From the NCBI GenBank assembly GCA_002159155.1, contig LZRQ01000096.1:1-13309 (forward strand): a stretch of 13,309 nucleotides of DNA. The letters run 5' to 3'. Under the pieces are notes generated by a model. It searched no databases and had not been told where the DNA came from. It saw nothing but the letters and a program-made list of their open reading frames with translations. Of the stretch, positions 1-6,502 are shown in pieces. This stretch comes from Firmicutes bacterium ZCTH02-B6 (lineage in GTDB: Bacteria > Bacillota > Limnochordia > Limnochordales > ZCTH02-B6). A program made the translations under genes and the position numbers. Numbering within the stretch: the stretch's first letter is position 1; every line of letters starts with the position of its first letter.

Positions 1-1
1 C

Positions 2-220
2 AGCTACGGGATGCTAGTCACCATTGACCACGGCAATGGCGTTGAAACCCGCTACGCCCACAACTCGCGGATCCTCGTCAAGGTGGGCGATGAGGTGCAG
101 CGGGGACAGCGCATCGCGCTCGTCGGCAGCACGGGCAACTCGACGGGCCCGCACGTGCACTTTGAGGTGCTTGTCGACGGCGAGAACCGTAACCCCTTGG
201 ACTGGCTGCCCAAGAGGTAG
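2..220 (+). CDS. M23 family metallopeptidase, C-terminal fragment (5' truncated by window)
   Basis: This is the last 72 residues of a LytM/M23 peptidoglycan endopeptidase domain; the gene begins outside the window. The frame is open from base 2, so the internal ATG at 11 is not taken as the start. Visible M23 hallmarks are the YAH motif (second-half strand that follows the GNG turn), the GQ-IALVGSTGNSTGPH turn and the zinc/catalytic HxH pair in GPHVHFEV, followed by the usual NPLDWL ending. The family cleaves peptide cross-links in cell-wall peptidoglycan outside the membrane, or acts as an inactive activator of amidases or in sporulation. The first zinc ligands lie upstream and cannot be checked, so activity is not proven. 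A clean intrinsic terminator follows at 289-328. Confidence 0.9.
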   Translation, partial: SYGMLVTIDHGNGVETRYAHNSRILVKVGDEVQRGQRIALVGSTGNSTGPHVHFEVLVDGENRNPLDWLPKR

Positions 221-288
221 GCTGGCGGGGGAAGTACCGCCCGCCGGCAGCGAAAGCGCTCCGGCCGGGCACACGTTGACAGTGCAAA

Positions 289-328
289 AGCCGCACCGTA
301 TATTTGATTTCGGTGCGGCTCTTTTTTT
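289..328 (+). terminator. Intrinsic terminator of the M23 peptidase gene
   Basis: A perfect 10-bp stem pairs AGCCGCACCG (289-298) with CGGTGCGGCT (311-320) around a 12-nt loop. It is followed by C and seven T (322-328). It lies about 70 bases after the M23 stop and before the fmdB ribosome binding site, so fmdB probably starts its own transcript. Confidence 0.9.
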
Positions 329-377
329 GGCGCCGTAGCAACGGTCATGATGCGGATCAACAAGGAGGTGTGGGACC

Positions 378-644
378 GTGCCCACGTACGAATATCGGTG
401 CGAGCAATGCGGCAAGTTTGACTACTTCCAGGCGATCACCGACGCACCATTGAGCACGTGCCCGACGTGCGGGCAACCGGTGCGCCGGCTCATCAGCCGC
501 AACGTCAACATCATCTTCAAAGGCCCCGGGTTTCACATCACCGACTACCGCAAGTCCGGCGGCGCCGGCGGGTCCTCGTCCCGCGACAAGGAGGACTCGG
601 GCGAAGAGAGCAAGTCCTCAGTGGCTGACGAAGATCTGGACTAG
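378..644 (+). CDS. fmdB: FmdB-family zinc ribbon protein
   Basis: An 88-residue protein starting at GTG 378, with a strong AAGGAGGTG site at 362-370. The N-terminal 45 residues are the FmdB/CxxC_CxxC_SSSS zinc ribbon: MPTYEYRC-xx-C with C8 and C11, then C28 and C31 in TCPTCG, which should bind one zinc ion. Residues 46-60 (VNIIFKGPGFHITDYRK) are the family's conserved 'KGxGFYxTDY' stretch. The last 27 residues are Gly/Ser, then acidic, and are probably disordered. FmdB was named as a regulator of formamidase in Methylophilus, but most homologues have no proven role, so the cellular function here is unknown. Its 3' end is overlapped antisense by the small ORF at 618-704, and its transcript should end at 746-774. 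Confidence 0.9.
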   Translation: MPTYEYRCEQCGKFDYFQAITDAPLSTCPTCGQPVRRLISRNVNIIFKGPGFHITDYRKSGGAGGSSSRDKEDSGEESKSSVADEDLD

Positions 645-704
645 GGCAGCGATGACTGCCAGCACCGCAAAGATCTGCAGCGTCCAGCGCAGCGCCGGAT
701 CCAT
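618..704 (-). CDS. Putative 28-residue single-pass membrane peptide (unrecognised)
   Basis: The minus strand reads ATG at 704 to TGA at 618-620. The 28-residue product begins MDPALRWTLQIF, continues with an unbroken hydrophobic run to about residue 26 and ends VSH. That is one transmembrane helix with a single Arg near the N-terminus. Support: a purine-rich GGAAGGA site about 10 bases upstream; strongly GC-biased third codon positions like the real genes here; and a good sigma-A promoter at 776-804 on the same strand. It overlaps the fmdB 3' end by 27 bases in antisense, and the whole ORF lies inside the predicted fmdB transcript. I do not recognise the family. It could be a small membrane regulator or a type I toxin-like peptide whose antisense partner is the fmdB mRNA. 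Too short for standard gene callers. Confidence 0.45.
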   Translation of the reverse strand: MDPALRWTLQIFAVLAVIAALVQIFVSH

Positions 705-745
705 CGTCGATCATCCTTCCGTCGTAGTCGGGCGTTGACGCAAAT

Positions 746-774
746 AAGGTGAGGCCGTAAAGGCCTCACCTTTT
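746..774. terminator. Hairpin: fmdB terminator, also usable from the minus strand
   Basis: A perfect 11-bp stem pairs AAGGTGAGGCC (746-756) with GGCCTCACCTT (762-772), loop GTAAA. On the plus strand it runs into TTTT GATTAT, a plausible intrinsic terminator for fmdB. On the minus strand it is followed by ATTTG, a weaker tract, so it may also stop aminotransferase read-through. The predicted start of the small minus-strand transcript (about 769) falls inside this hairpin, so that RNA would begin with the stem. Confidence 0.75.
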
Positions 775-775
775 G

Positions 776-804
776 ATTATACTCACGGCCAGGGCCCCAC
801 TCAA
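776..804 (-). promoter_or_regulatory. Sigma-A type promoter facing the small ORF at 618-704
   Basis: On the minus strand a TTGAGT -35 (799-804) and a perfect TATAAT -10 (776-781) are separated by exactly 17 bases. The predicted start is near 769. The only gene downstream on this strand is the 28-residue ORF, because the aminotransferase has already ended at 845. Confidence 0.6.
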
Positions 805-844
805 GGCGCAAGCCCGCAGCCGGTGGCGCACCTAATGGCGAGGC

Positions 845-2041
845 TTAGGCCAAGGCGCGCCAGAAGTTGGCTATCCGCTCGAGGCCGGCTCGAATTTGGT
901 TCTCATTGGCCGCATACGACAGGCGGAGATAGCCTTCGTAGCCGAAGGCCGAACCGGGCACCAGCGCCACGTGGGCCTCGTTGAGCAAGGCCATGGCCAA
1001 CTCCTGGGAGTTGTTGATGACCTGGTCGCCGTATCGCTTGCCAAACGCGGCGTCAACCCGCGGGAAAACGTAGAAGGCGCCGGGCGGCACTTGACACGTG
1101 ACCCCAGGCAAGGCCCGCAGGCCTTCGACGATGAGGTCCCGCCGCTTGCGGAAGGCCGCCACCATTTCGCCCACAGGCTCCTGCGAACCCCGTAGGGCCG
1201 CCACCGCCGCCCACTGGCTGATGCTGGTGGGGTTGGAGGTGCTTTGGCTTTGCAGGTCCGCCATGGCCTGGATGAGTTCCTTGGGGCCGGCTGCGTAGCC
1301 GATGCGCCACCCGGTCATGGCGTACATCTTGGACACGCCGTTGATGACCAGGGTGCGGGCCTTGATCTCAGGCGACAGGGAGGCGATGCTCACGTGCTCG
1401 TTGCCGTCATAGACGAACGGTTCATAGATCTCGTCGGCGATGATCAGGCAATCGGGATGCGCGAGCACCGCCTCGGCCAACGCGGCCAGCTCGGTGCGGC
1501 TGTAGACGGCACCGGTTGGATTGCAAGGGCTGTTGAGCACTAGGGCGCGGGTACGGGGGGTGAGGTGGTCCCGCAGCTGCGCCGCCGTCAGTTTAAATCC
1601 GGTATCCTCAGTGGTCGGAACGATGACGGGCTCGCCGCCGGCCAGGCGCACCTGGTCGGCGTAGCTGACCCAGTACGGCGCCGGGATGATGACCTCGTCG
1701 CCGGGATCCAGCAGCACCTGAAAAGCGTTGTAGAGGGCGTGCTTGGCGCCCACTGAGACCACGATTTGGTCCGGCGTGTACTCAAGCCCGTTGACCCGGG
1801 CCAGCTTTTCCTGGATGACTTCCTTGAGCTCCGGGATGCCGCCCGCGGGCGTGTAGCGGGTGTGGCCTTGCTCCATAGCGGCCGCCGCCGCTGCGCGGAT
1901 GTGCGCAGGGGTGTCGAAATCGGGTTCGCCGACGCTGAAGCTGATGACGTCGATGCCTTGCCGGCGCATCGCTTTAGCCTTCGCATCCATGGCCAGCGTC
2001 GGGGAAGGTGCCATGGACGCTGCCCGCTGTGAAAGGCGCAC
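845..2041 (-). CDS. aspC: Class I PLP-dependent aminotransferase (aspartate aminotransferase type)
   Basis: A 398-residue fold-type I aminotransferase of the I-gamma (Bacillus/Thermus aspartate aminotransferase) type, starting at GTG 2041 with GGAGGAGG at 2050-2057. It is full length for the family. Recognisable residues are the N-terminal SVGEPDFDTP motif (36-45), the PLP pyridine-ring contacts N174 in NPTG and D203 in ADEIYE, the Schiff-base lysine K238 in VSKMYAMTGWRIGY, R246 at the phosphate, and the substrate carboxylate arginine R373 in LRLSYA. It should transfer amino groups between aspartate and 2-oxoglutarate in the cytosol, although this group also includes prephenate, alanine and aromatic aminotransferases, so the exact substrate is inferred. 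It lies 73 bases downstream of the Nudix gene on the same strand and is probably co-transcribed with it. Confidence 0.92.
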   Translation of the reverse strand: MRLSQRAASMAPSPTLAMDAKAKAMRRQGIDVISFSVGEPDFDTPAHIRAAAAAAMEQGHTRYTPAGGIPELKEVIQEKLARVNGLEYTPDQIVVSVGAKHALYNAFQVLLDPGDEVIIPAPYWVSYADQVRLAGGEPVIVPTTEDTGFKLTAAQLRDHLTPRTRALVLNSPCNPTGAVYSRTELAALAEAVLAHPDCLIIADEIYEPFVYDGNEHVSIASLSPEIKARTLVINGVSKMYAMTGWRIGYAAGPKELIQAMADLQSQSTSNPTSISQWAAVAALRGSQEPVGEMVAAFRKRRDLIVEGLRALPGVTCQVPPGAFYVFPRVDAAFGKRYGDQVINNSQELAMALLNEAHVALVPGSAFGYEGYLRLSYAANENQIRAGLERIANFWRALA

Positions 2042-2114
2042 GGTTCGTTCCTCCTCCGGCCCCTCGGCCCGTCAGATTCCTCGATTGTGGCGGATGTCCC
2101 AGGATGTGTCACAC

Positions 2115-2609
2115 TTACCACGGCGTGGTACGGGTTTCCAGATGCCAGTAGTATAGCGCAGCGATGGTCTTGGCGTCACGGATGCGGCCATCGCTCACCA
2201 TGGTCGCCAGCTCCGACGGGGCGAACCAATCGACCGTCTCGATGTCCTCGCCCTCGTCGTAGTTGGGGTCGCCGGCGGTGAGATCCCGCGCCAGGAAGAG
2301 GTGCATCCGTTCCGTGCTGTAGCCGGGCGCCGGGTAAAACTGCCCTAGCAACTTCCAGCTGGCCGCCCTCAGGCCGGTTTCCTCCGCCAGCTCTCGGGCC
2401 GCGGCGACGGCCGGATCCTCTTGGGGCTGGAGGGTGCCCGCCGGCAGCTCCCACAAGTGCTCGTCCACCGCCGGCCGCAGTTGGCGCACAAGGGCGATCC
2501 GTCCGCCCTGTTCCGGCACGATGACGACGGCGCCCGGATGGGGCAGGAGGGTAAACTCCCGTTCCACGCCCCGCACGAGAACGCGTTTCGTGGTCAGCTG
2601 AAACAGCAT
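2115..2609 (-). CDS. nudF: Nudix hydrolase, ADP-ribose pyrophosphatase type
   Basis: A 164-residue cytosolic Nudix protein. I chose ATG 2609 because MLFQ... matches the usual N-terminus and an AAAGGGG site lies about 12 bases upstream. The frame stays open to 2693, but the extra 28 residues are Arg/His-rich and unlike the family. The Nudix box G-x5-E-x7-REL-x-EE-x-GL is intact at residues 58-80, with the metal-binding glutamates in RELAEETG. The following FYPAPGYSTERMHLFLA stretch (91-107) is characteristic of ADP-ribose pyrophosphatases, which cleave ADP-ribose to AMP and ribose-5-phosphate. The family is often used to clear NAD breakdown products. Other nucleoside-diphosphate sugars cannot be excluded as substrates. 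It precedes the aminotransferase on the same strand. Confidence 0.88.
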   Translation of the reverse strand: MLFQLTTKRVLVRGVEREFTLLPHPGAVVIVPEQGGRIALVRQLRPAVDEHLWELPAGTLQPQEDPAVAAARELAEETGLRAASWKLLGQFYPAPGYSTERMHLFLARDLTAGDPNYDEGEDIETVDWFAPSELATMVSDGRIRDAKTIAALYYWHLETRTTPW

Positions 2610-2729
2610 GTCGCGCTGGTGTCCCCTTTCGCGTCGGGTAGCGGCGGCGGCGATGCGCCTGTGAGCGTGAGAGTATCGGCCGGTGTGCCGCAAGCCGTCG
2701 TTCCGCTGGGAGTTCGCCGCCGGCTCGGG

Positions 2730-3164
2730 TTAATCCTGGGAGGACGAGGCTTCTTGTTCGTCGCGGTACTGCCGGAACGCTTCCCGCACGTCGTCGCGGG
2801 ACTGAAGGAACCGAACGAGATGCTCGATGGCCGTCACCGTGCTCGGGCTGAGGTGGTGCTCGATGCCCTCCACGTCCCGCTGGACGTCTTCCTCGTGGAC
2901 GCCCAGCAGGCGGAGGAAATCCTCCAAGAGCTGGTGACGCTCCTTGATGCGGCGGCCCAGTTCCTGGCCTTTGGCTGTCAGCACGAGCCCCCGGTACTTT
3001 TCATAGACAAGAAACTCCTGATCATCCAGGCGCTGCAGCATGCGCGTCACCGAGGACGGCTGCACGTCCAGGGACGAGGCAATATCGCTCACCCGGGCGT
3101 AACCCTTTTCCTCCACCAGCTCGTAGATGCGTTCCAAGTAATCTTCGATGCTCGGCGTGGGCAT
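2730..3164 (-). CDS. mntR: Manganese-responsive transcriptional regulator MntR (DtxR family)
   Basis: A 144-residue protein, against 142 for Bacillus subtilis MntR, which it closely resembles along its length. The start is ATG 3164 with AAAGGAG close upstream; a longer frame to 3206 adds residues foreign to the family. Residues 5-60 are the winged helix ([21 protein letters not shown], then the wing [13 protein letters not shown]), and 75-140 form the dimerisation and metal domain. All six ligands that form the two-metal site in B. subtilis MntR are present: D8, E11, H77, E99, E102 and H103. It lies directly downstream of a Mn-type ABC transporter, so it is the expected Mn(II)-activated repressor of that operon. 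DtxR-family Fe regulators have a different ligand set and usually an extra SH3-like domain, which is absent here. Confidence 0.95.
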   Translation of the reverse strand: MPTPSIEDYLERIYELVEEKGYARVSDIASSLDVQPSSVTRMLQRLDDQEFLVYEKYRGLVLTAKGQELGRRIKERHQLLEDFLRLLGVHEEDVQRDVEGIEHHLSPSTVTAIEHLVRFLQSRDDVREAFRQYRDEQEASSSQD

Positions 3165-3204
3165 GGGCCTTCTCCTTTCCATCGCCGGGCCGGTTGCTGG
3201 CCTC

Positions 3205-3234
3205 ATGTTACCAAACCCGGGCTGAGCTGGGCAA
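3205..3234 (-). promoter_or_regulatory. Candidate promoter of mntR
   Basis: On the minus strand TTGCCC (3229-3234) and TAACAT (3205-3210) are 18 bases apart, four of six matches each, about 40 bases upstream of the mntR start. It sits in the 138-base gap between the second permease and mntR. No clear terminator is visible in the gap, so mntR may also be read from the transport operon. Confidence 0.35.
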
Positions 3235-3302
3235 CCTCAGGATCGACTGTTCCAGCCCGCGCACGGGGGAGTGCCCGATGGGGATGCCGTGGGACGGCGC
3301 CC

Positions 3303-4442
3303 TCAATGCCGCCGCCACGGTTCCAGCACTTCCCGGGCCATGTCGCGGCCAGCCTCCGTAAGATGCAGGCGTTGATCCCGCGTGCTCAGGGTGACGAGCC
3401 CTTGCGCTTGGGCTGCGGCGACGACGGCCTGGCTCAACCGGGGTGGCCAGCGCAGGTGGTGTTCCAGGGCGGCCGGCACGTTTTCGAGCGCCGCTTCCTC
3501 GTCGTACTCGTGACTCAAGAGGTGTACGAGCAACATACGCACATGGGCTTGGGCCCGTTGTTGCCGGAGGCGCAGCCAGCGGGCGACGAGCCCGTAGCGG
3601 GGCCCCGCCACAAACGCCACGGCCAGGAAGAACCCCGTGACGGTGGCCATCATGCCGCCGATGGACACGTCAAAGCGCATGGCCAGGGCGAAACCTGTGA
3701 CGCTGGCCAGCACCGCAATCGCCGCGCTGCCTACCAGCACCAGCCACAGCCGATCGGTGAGCAGGTACGCAGTAGCGGGCGGGACGATGACAAAGGTGAT
3801 GAAGAGGATAGCACCTACCGCGTCAAACGCGCCCACGGCCGTCACGCTGGTCAAAAGAAGCAGGATGTAAAACAAAAGGCGCGGCTTGAGCCCCAGCGCG
3901 TGGGCGAGGCCCTCGTCGAAAACGGCCAGCTTGAGTTCCTTGTAAAAGAGGGTCACAAACAGCGCATTGACGAGGGTGATGGCGCTCATCGTCAGGAGCG
4001 ACCTGGGGATCTCGAGGCCCCCGATGGGGACCACGTCCAACCAGGCAAACGCCAGCTCTCCCAGGAGCACCGCATGTTCGTCCAGATGCACATCCCGTGC
4101 GTACAAGTTGATGAGCAGCACAGCGAGGGCAAATAAGGCCGGAAAGACGAGACCGATGGCCGCGTCCTGCTTTACCCGCCGCGACGCGCCCAAGAGCTCG
4201 CTGAGGTACACGGTCGCCAGCCCTGCCAGGGCCGCGCCTACCAACTGGTAGGGTGAATGGACATCGCCGCTCATCAGGTACACCAGCACGATCCCGAGCA
4301 GTACCGAGTGGCTGATGGCGTCCGAGTAGAGGCTTGAGCGGCGCAGGACGAGGAAAGTGCCGAGCAGCGAGGCCGCAATGCCCACCAAGGCGCCGATGGC
4401 CATAATGACCAAGTCCACGTTGTCCAACAGCGCGGCCAACAT
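3303..4442 (-). CDS. mntD: Manganese ABC transporter permease with C-terminal winged-helix domain
   Basis: A 379-residue ABC-3 family permease (ZnuB/TroD/MntD type), starting at ATG 4442 with GGAGGAG only three codons upstream, inside the end of the previous gene. Residues 1-283 hold about eight or nine hydrophobic segments with the family motifs SDAISHSVLLG (40-50), DEHAVLLGEL (121-130) and the ATPase-contact loop around YKELKLAVFDEGLAHALG (167-184). Residues 302-372 are a cytosolic extension that looks like a winged helix: a helix, a second helix ENVPAALEHHLRW, a recognition-type helix with LSQAVVAAAQAQGLV, a hairpin wing, and LTEAGRDMAREVL. Simple permeases of the family stop near 280-300 residues. 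With the other permease and ATPase it should move Mn(II) inward across the membrane. Confidence 0.92.
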   Translation of the reverse strand: MLAALLDNVDLVIMAIGALVGIAASLLGTFLVLRRSSLYSDAISHSVLLGIVLVYLMSGDVHSPYQLVGAALAGLATVYLSELLGASRRVKQDAAIGLVFPALFALAVLLINLYARDVHLDEHAVLLGELAFAWLDVVPIGGLEIPRSLLTMSAITLVNALFVTLFYKELKLAVFDEGLAHALGLKPRLLFYILLLLTSVTAVGAFDAVGAILFITFVIVPPATAYLLTDRLWLVLVGSAAIAVLASVTGFALAMRFDVSIGGMMATVTGFFLAVAFVAGPRYGLVARWLRLRQQRAQAHVRMLLVHLLSHEYDEEAALENVPAALEHHLRWPPRLSQAVVAAAQAQGLVTLSTRDQRLHLTEAGRDMAREVLEPWRRH

Positions 4443-4445
4443 CGG

Positions 4446-5576
4446 CTACTCCTCCCTCTCCTTGAGCAGCCGCCGGGCGGCTTCCCGTCCTTTTTCCGTC
4501 AAGTGCCAGTGCCGGCCGGTCCCGTGTTCCGGCGTCACCGGTTCCACCAGCCCGGCCTTTTCCAGCCGCAAGAGGGCCGCTTCCGCGTCGGCGCCGTAGA
4601 CGGCGCTGATCATCCCTTGGGCGCTCGCGTAGCTCTCGTCGCCGTGGGCGCGGGCCAGCTGTAGCATGTCCACCAGTACCCGCCCGCTCTCGAGCGCGGC
4701 CCGGGTCCGCCGCCGCTGCACCGCCCGCCATACAAGACCGCGCTCAGGGGCGATCAGGAGCGACACGACGACGAGGCCGGTCGCGGCCAGGACGATGAGC
4801 GGGCCCGTCGCAAGACCAGGGCGTACAAGGCTGATCAGCGTGCCCGCCATGCCGCTTGTCGCACCAAAGAGCGCCGCGAGCACCACCATGGTTTCAAGCC
4901 GCCTAGCCCACTGGCGCGCGGCAGCCGCCGGCGCAATCAGCATGGCCACCATGAGGACGACGCCGACCATTTGCAGCCCCACTACGACCGCGAGGGCGAT
5001 CATGCTGGTCAACAGCCCTTCCAAGAGCCGCACAGGCCAGCCGAGGCTGCGCGCGAAACCGGGGTCAAAGGTAAGCAGCTTGAACTCTTTCCAAAAGACC
5101 AGGACGAGCCCGACGCCTGCGGCGGCGACGGCGCCCATCACCCACAGGTCAGACGGCAGGAGGCCGGCCGCCTGCCCAAAGAGGAATGAGTCAAGCCCTG
5201 CCTGCCCCGGCAGCTGGTGGTTTTGAATGTAGGTGAGAAGCACCGTGCCGGCGGCAAAAAACGTACTAAGCACGACGCCCATGCTCGCGTCGGCCTTGAG
5301 GCGGCTATAGCGCACCAGCAACAGCACGCACCAGGAAGCGACAGCGCCTGCCGCGAGGGCACCGAGGGCCAGCGGCCACAGCTGGCGTGACCCGGCGATG
5401 AGAAACCCGATGCAGATGCCCGGCAGCGCCGCATGACTCAAGGCGTCGCCCAGCAAACTCTGCTCCCGCAGCACGGCAAACGTGCCCAGCACCCCGCTCA
5501 ACGTACCAAGGATCAGGGCACCGAGCAGCGCGTTGCGCACCGTGAAATCCGATACGATTTCCCACAGGCCGTCCAC
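4446..5576 (-). CDS. mntC: Manganese ABC transporter permease with C-terminal winged-helix domain
   Basis: A 376-residue ABC-3 family permease. The start is GTG 5576, with GAGGTG seven bases upstream overlapping the ATPase stop. Residues 1-280 contain eight to nine membrane segments and the conserved GDALSHAALPGI motif (43-54), a KEFKLLTFDPGFARSLG cytosolic loop (163-179) that should contact the ATPase, and VGVVLMVAMLIAPAAAA (204-220). Residues about 299-370 form a soluble tail with helix-turn-helix-like spacing (VLVDMLQLARAHG, SAQGMISAVYG, DAEAALLRLEKAGLV) followed by a wing ending HWHLTEKGREAARRLL. This is the same architecture as its partner permease at 3303-4442, and three bases separate the two genes. 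The tail may sense or bind rather than transport. Its DNA-binding ability is untested. Confidence 0.92.
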   Translation of the reverse strand: MDGLWEIVSDFTVRNALLGALILGTLSGVLGTFAVLREQSLLGDALSHAALPGICIGFLIAGSRQLWPLALGALAAGAVASWCVLLLVRYSRLKADASMGVVLSTFFAAGTVLLTYIQNHQLPGQAGLDSFLFGQAAGLLPSDLWVMGAVAAAGVGLVLVFWKEFKLLTFDPGFARSLGWPVRLLEGLLTSMIALAVVVGLQMVGVVLMVAMLIAPAAAARQWARRLETMVVLAALFGATSGMAGTLISLVRPGLATGPLIVLAATGLVVVSLLIAPERGLVWRAVQRRRTRAALESGRVLVDMLQLARAHGDESYASAQGMISAVYGADAEAALLRLEKAGLVEPVTPEHGTGRHWHLTEKGREAARRLLKEREE

Positions 5577-5582
5577 GCGGTT

Positions 5583-6494
5583 TCACCTCTCGGGGGCGCC
5601 CGTCGGGGCCCCGGTGCCGCCGGGAGCGGACGCACCCGTCCCGGCCGCCTCATTGGCCCCGACCTGGAGCGCAGCGGTGTCCGGCGCTGGCACGCCCTGC
5701 AGCAACCGGATCTGTCCGCCGTAGGTGTGGCGCAGGTTTTCCAGGGTATACACCTGCTCGATGGGTCCCTGGGCGATAATGCGCACGTTGAGAAGGACGA
5801 GCCAGTCAAAATACTGCGGGACCGTCTGAAGGTCGTGGTGTACGACCAAGACCGTCTTACCCCTAGAGCGCAAGTCGCGCAGCAAGCCGATAATTTGCCG
5901 CTCGGTAGTGGCGTCGACGCCGGCCATCGGCTCATCCATCAGGTAGAGGTCCGCGTCTTGTACGAGCGCCCGCGCCAGAAATACCCGCTGCTGCTGGCCG
6001 CCGGACAGCTGGCTGATCTGGCGGTCGGCGTACGGTGCCATCCCAACCTGTTCCAGCGCGGCCATGGCCCTCGCACGCTCGGCACGACCCGGCCGCCGTA
6101 TCCAGCCTAGCCGCCCGTATAGCCCCATCAGCACCACGTCCAGCGCGGTGGTGGGGAAATCCCAGTCCACCGACGTGCGCTGGGGGACGTAGCCGATGCG
6201 GCTCAGCTGTTCCCGATGGGACCTTCCGAAAATGTAGATGTGTCCGGCCGCCACCGGGACCAAGCCGAGCACTGCTTTGATCAGCGTGCTCTTGCCGGCG
6301 CCATTGGGGCCGACTACGGCCCCTAGCACGCCGGGTGGGATGTTGAGGTCGATGTCCCAAAGAACCGGCCGGTACTCGTAGCTCACGGTCAAGTCTTCGA
6401 TGTGGAGGGCTAGGGAAGGTTCATGCAGCGCGGTGTCGCCGTGACGGGCGCCGGAACGCTCCCAAGGGGACTTGGCGGGTTGCTGCACGTCCAT
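5583..6494 (-). CDS. mntB: Manganese ABC transporter ATP-binding protein
   Basis: The cytosolic ATPase of the Mn importer, 303 residues from ATG 6494. Candidate earlier starts are GTG 6497, best spaced from a GAAGAAGG site, and TTG 6506, which overlaps the upstream stop as TTGA; all differ by only a few residues. Motifs (ATG numbering): Walker A GPNGAGKST at 62-70, Q-loop VPQR near 103-106, signature LSGGQQQR at 163-170, Walker B LYLMDEP at 183-189 and the H-loop histidine near 219-220. The closest family is the ZnuC/MntB/TroB metal group. Two oddities: about 30 non-conserved residues precede the ABC fold, and the C-terminus ends in a Gly/Ala/Pro/Thr-rich tail of some 25 residues. It sits between the binding-protein and permease genes with almost no spacing. 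Confidence 0.95.
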   Translation of the reverse strand: MDVQQPAKSPWERSGARHGDTALHEPSLALHIEDLTVSYEYRPVLWDIDLNIPPGVLGAVVGPNGAGKSTLIKAVLGLVPVAAGHIYIFGRSHREQLSRIGYVPQRTSVDWDFPTTALDVVLMGLYGRLGWIRRPGRAERARAMAALEQVGMAPYADRQISQLSGGQQQRVFLARALVQDADLYLMDEPMAGVDATTERQIIGLLRDLRSRGKTVLVVHHDLQTVPQYFDWLVLLNVRIIAQGPIEQVYTLENLRHTYGGQIRLLQGVPAPDTAALQVGANEAAGTGASAPGGTGAPTGAPER

Positions 6495-6502
6495 CACCCT
6501 CT

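Noticed and set aside
2421..4136. 571-residue open frame on the plus strand
   Set aside because: It runs antisense across the Nudix gene, mntR and mntD, all of which have clear family motifs. Its product is rich in His, Arg, Gly and Gln with no fold-like pattern. Long antisense frames are common in high-GC DNA.
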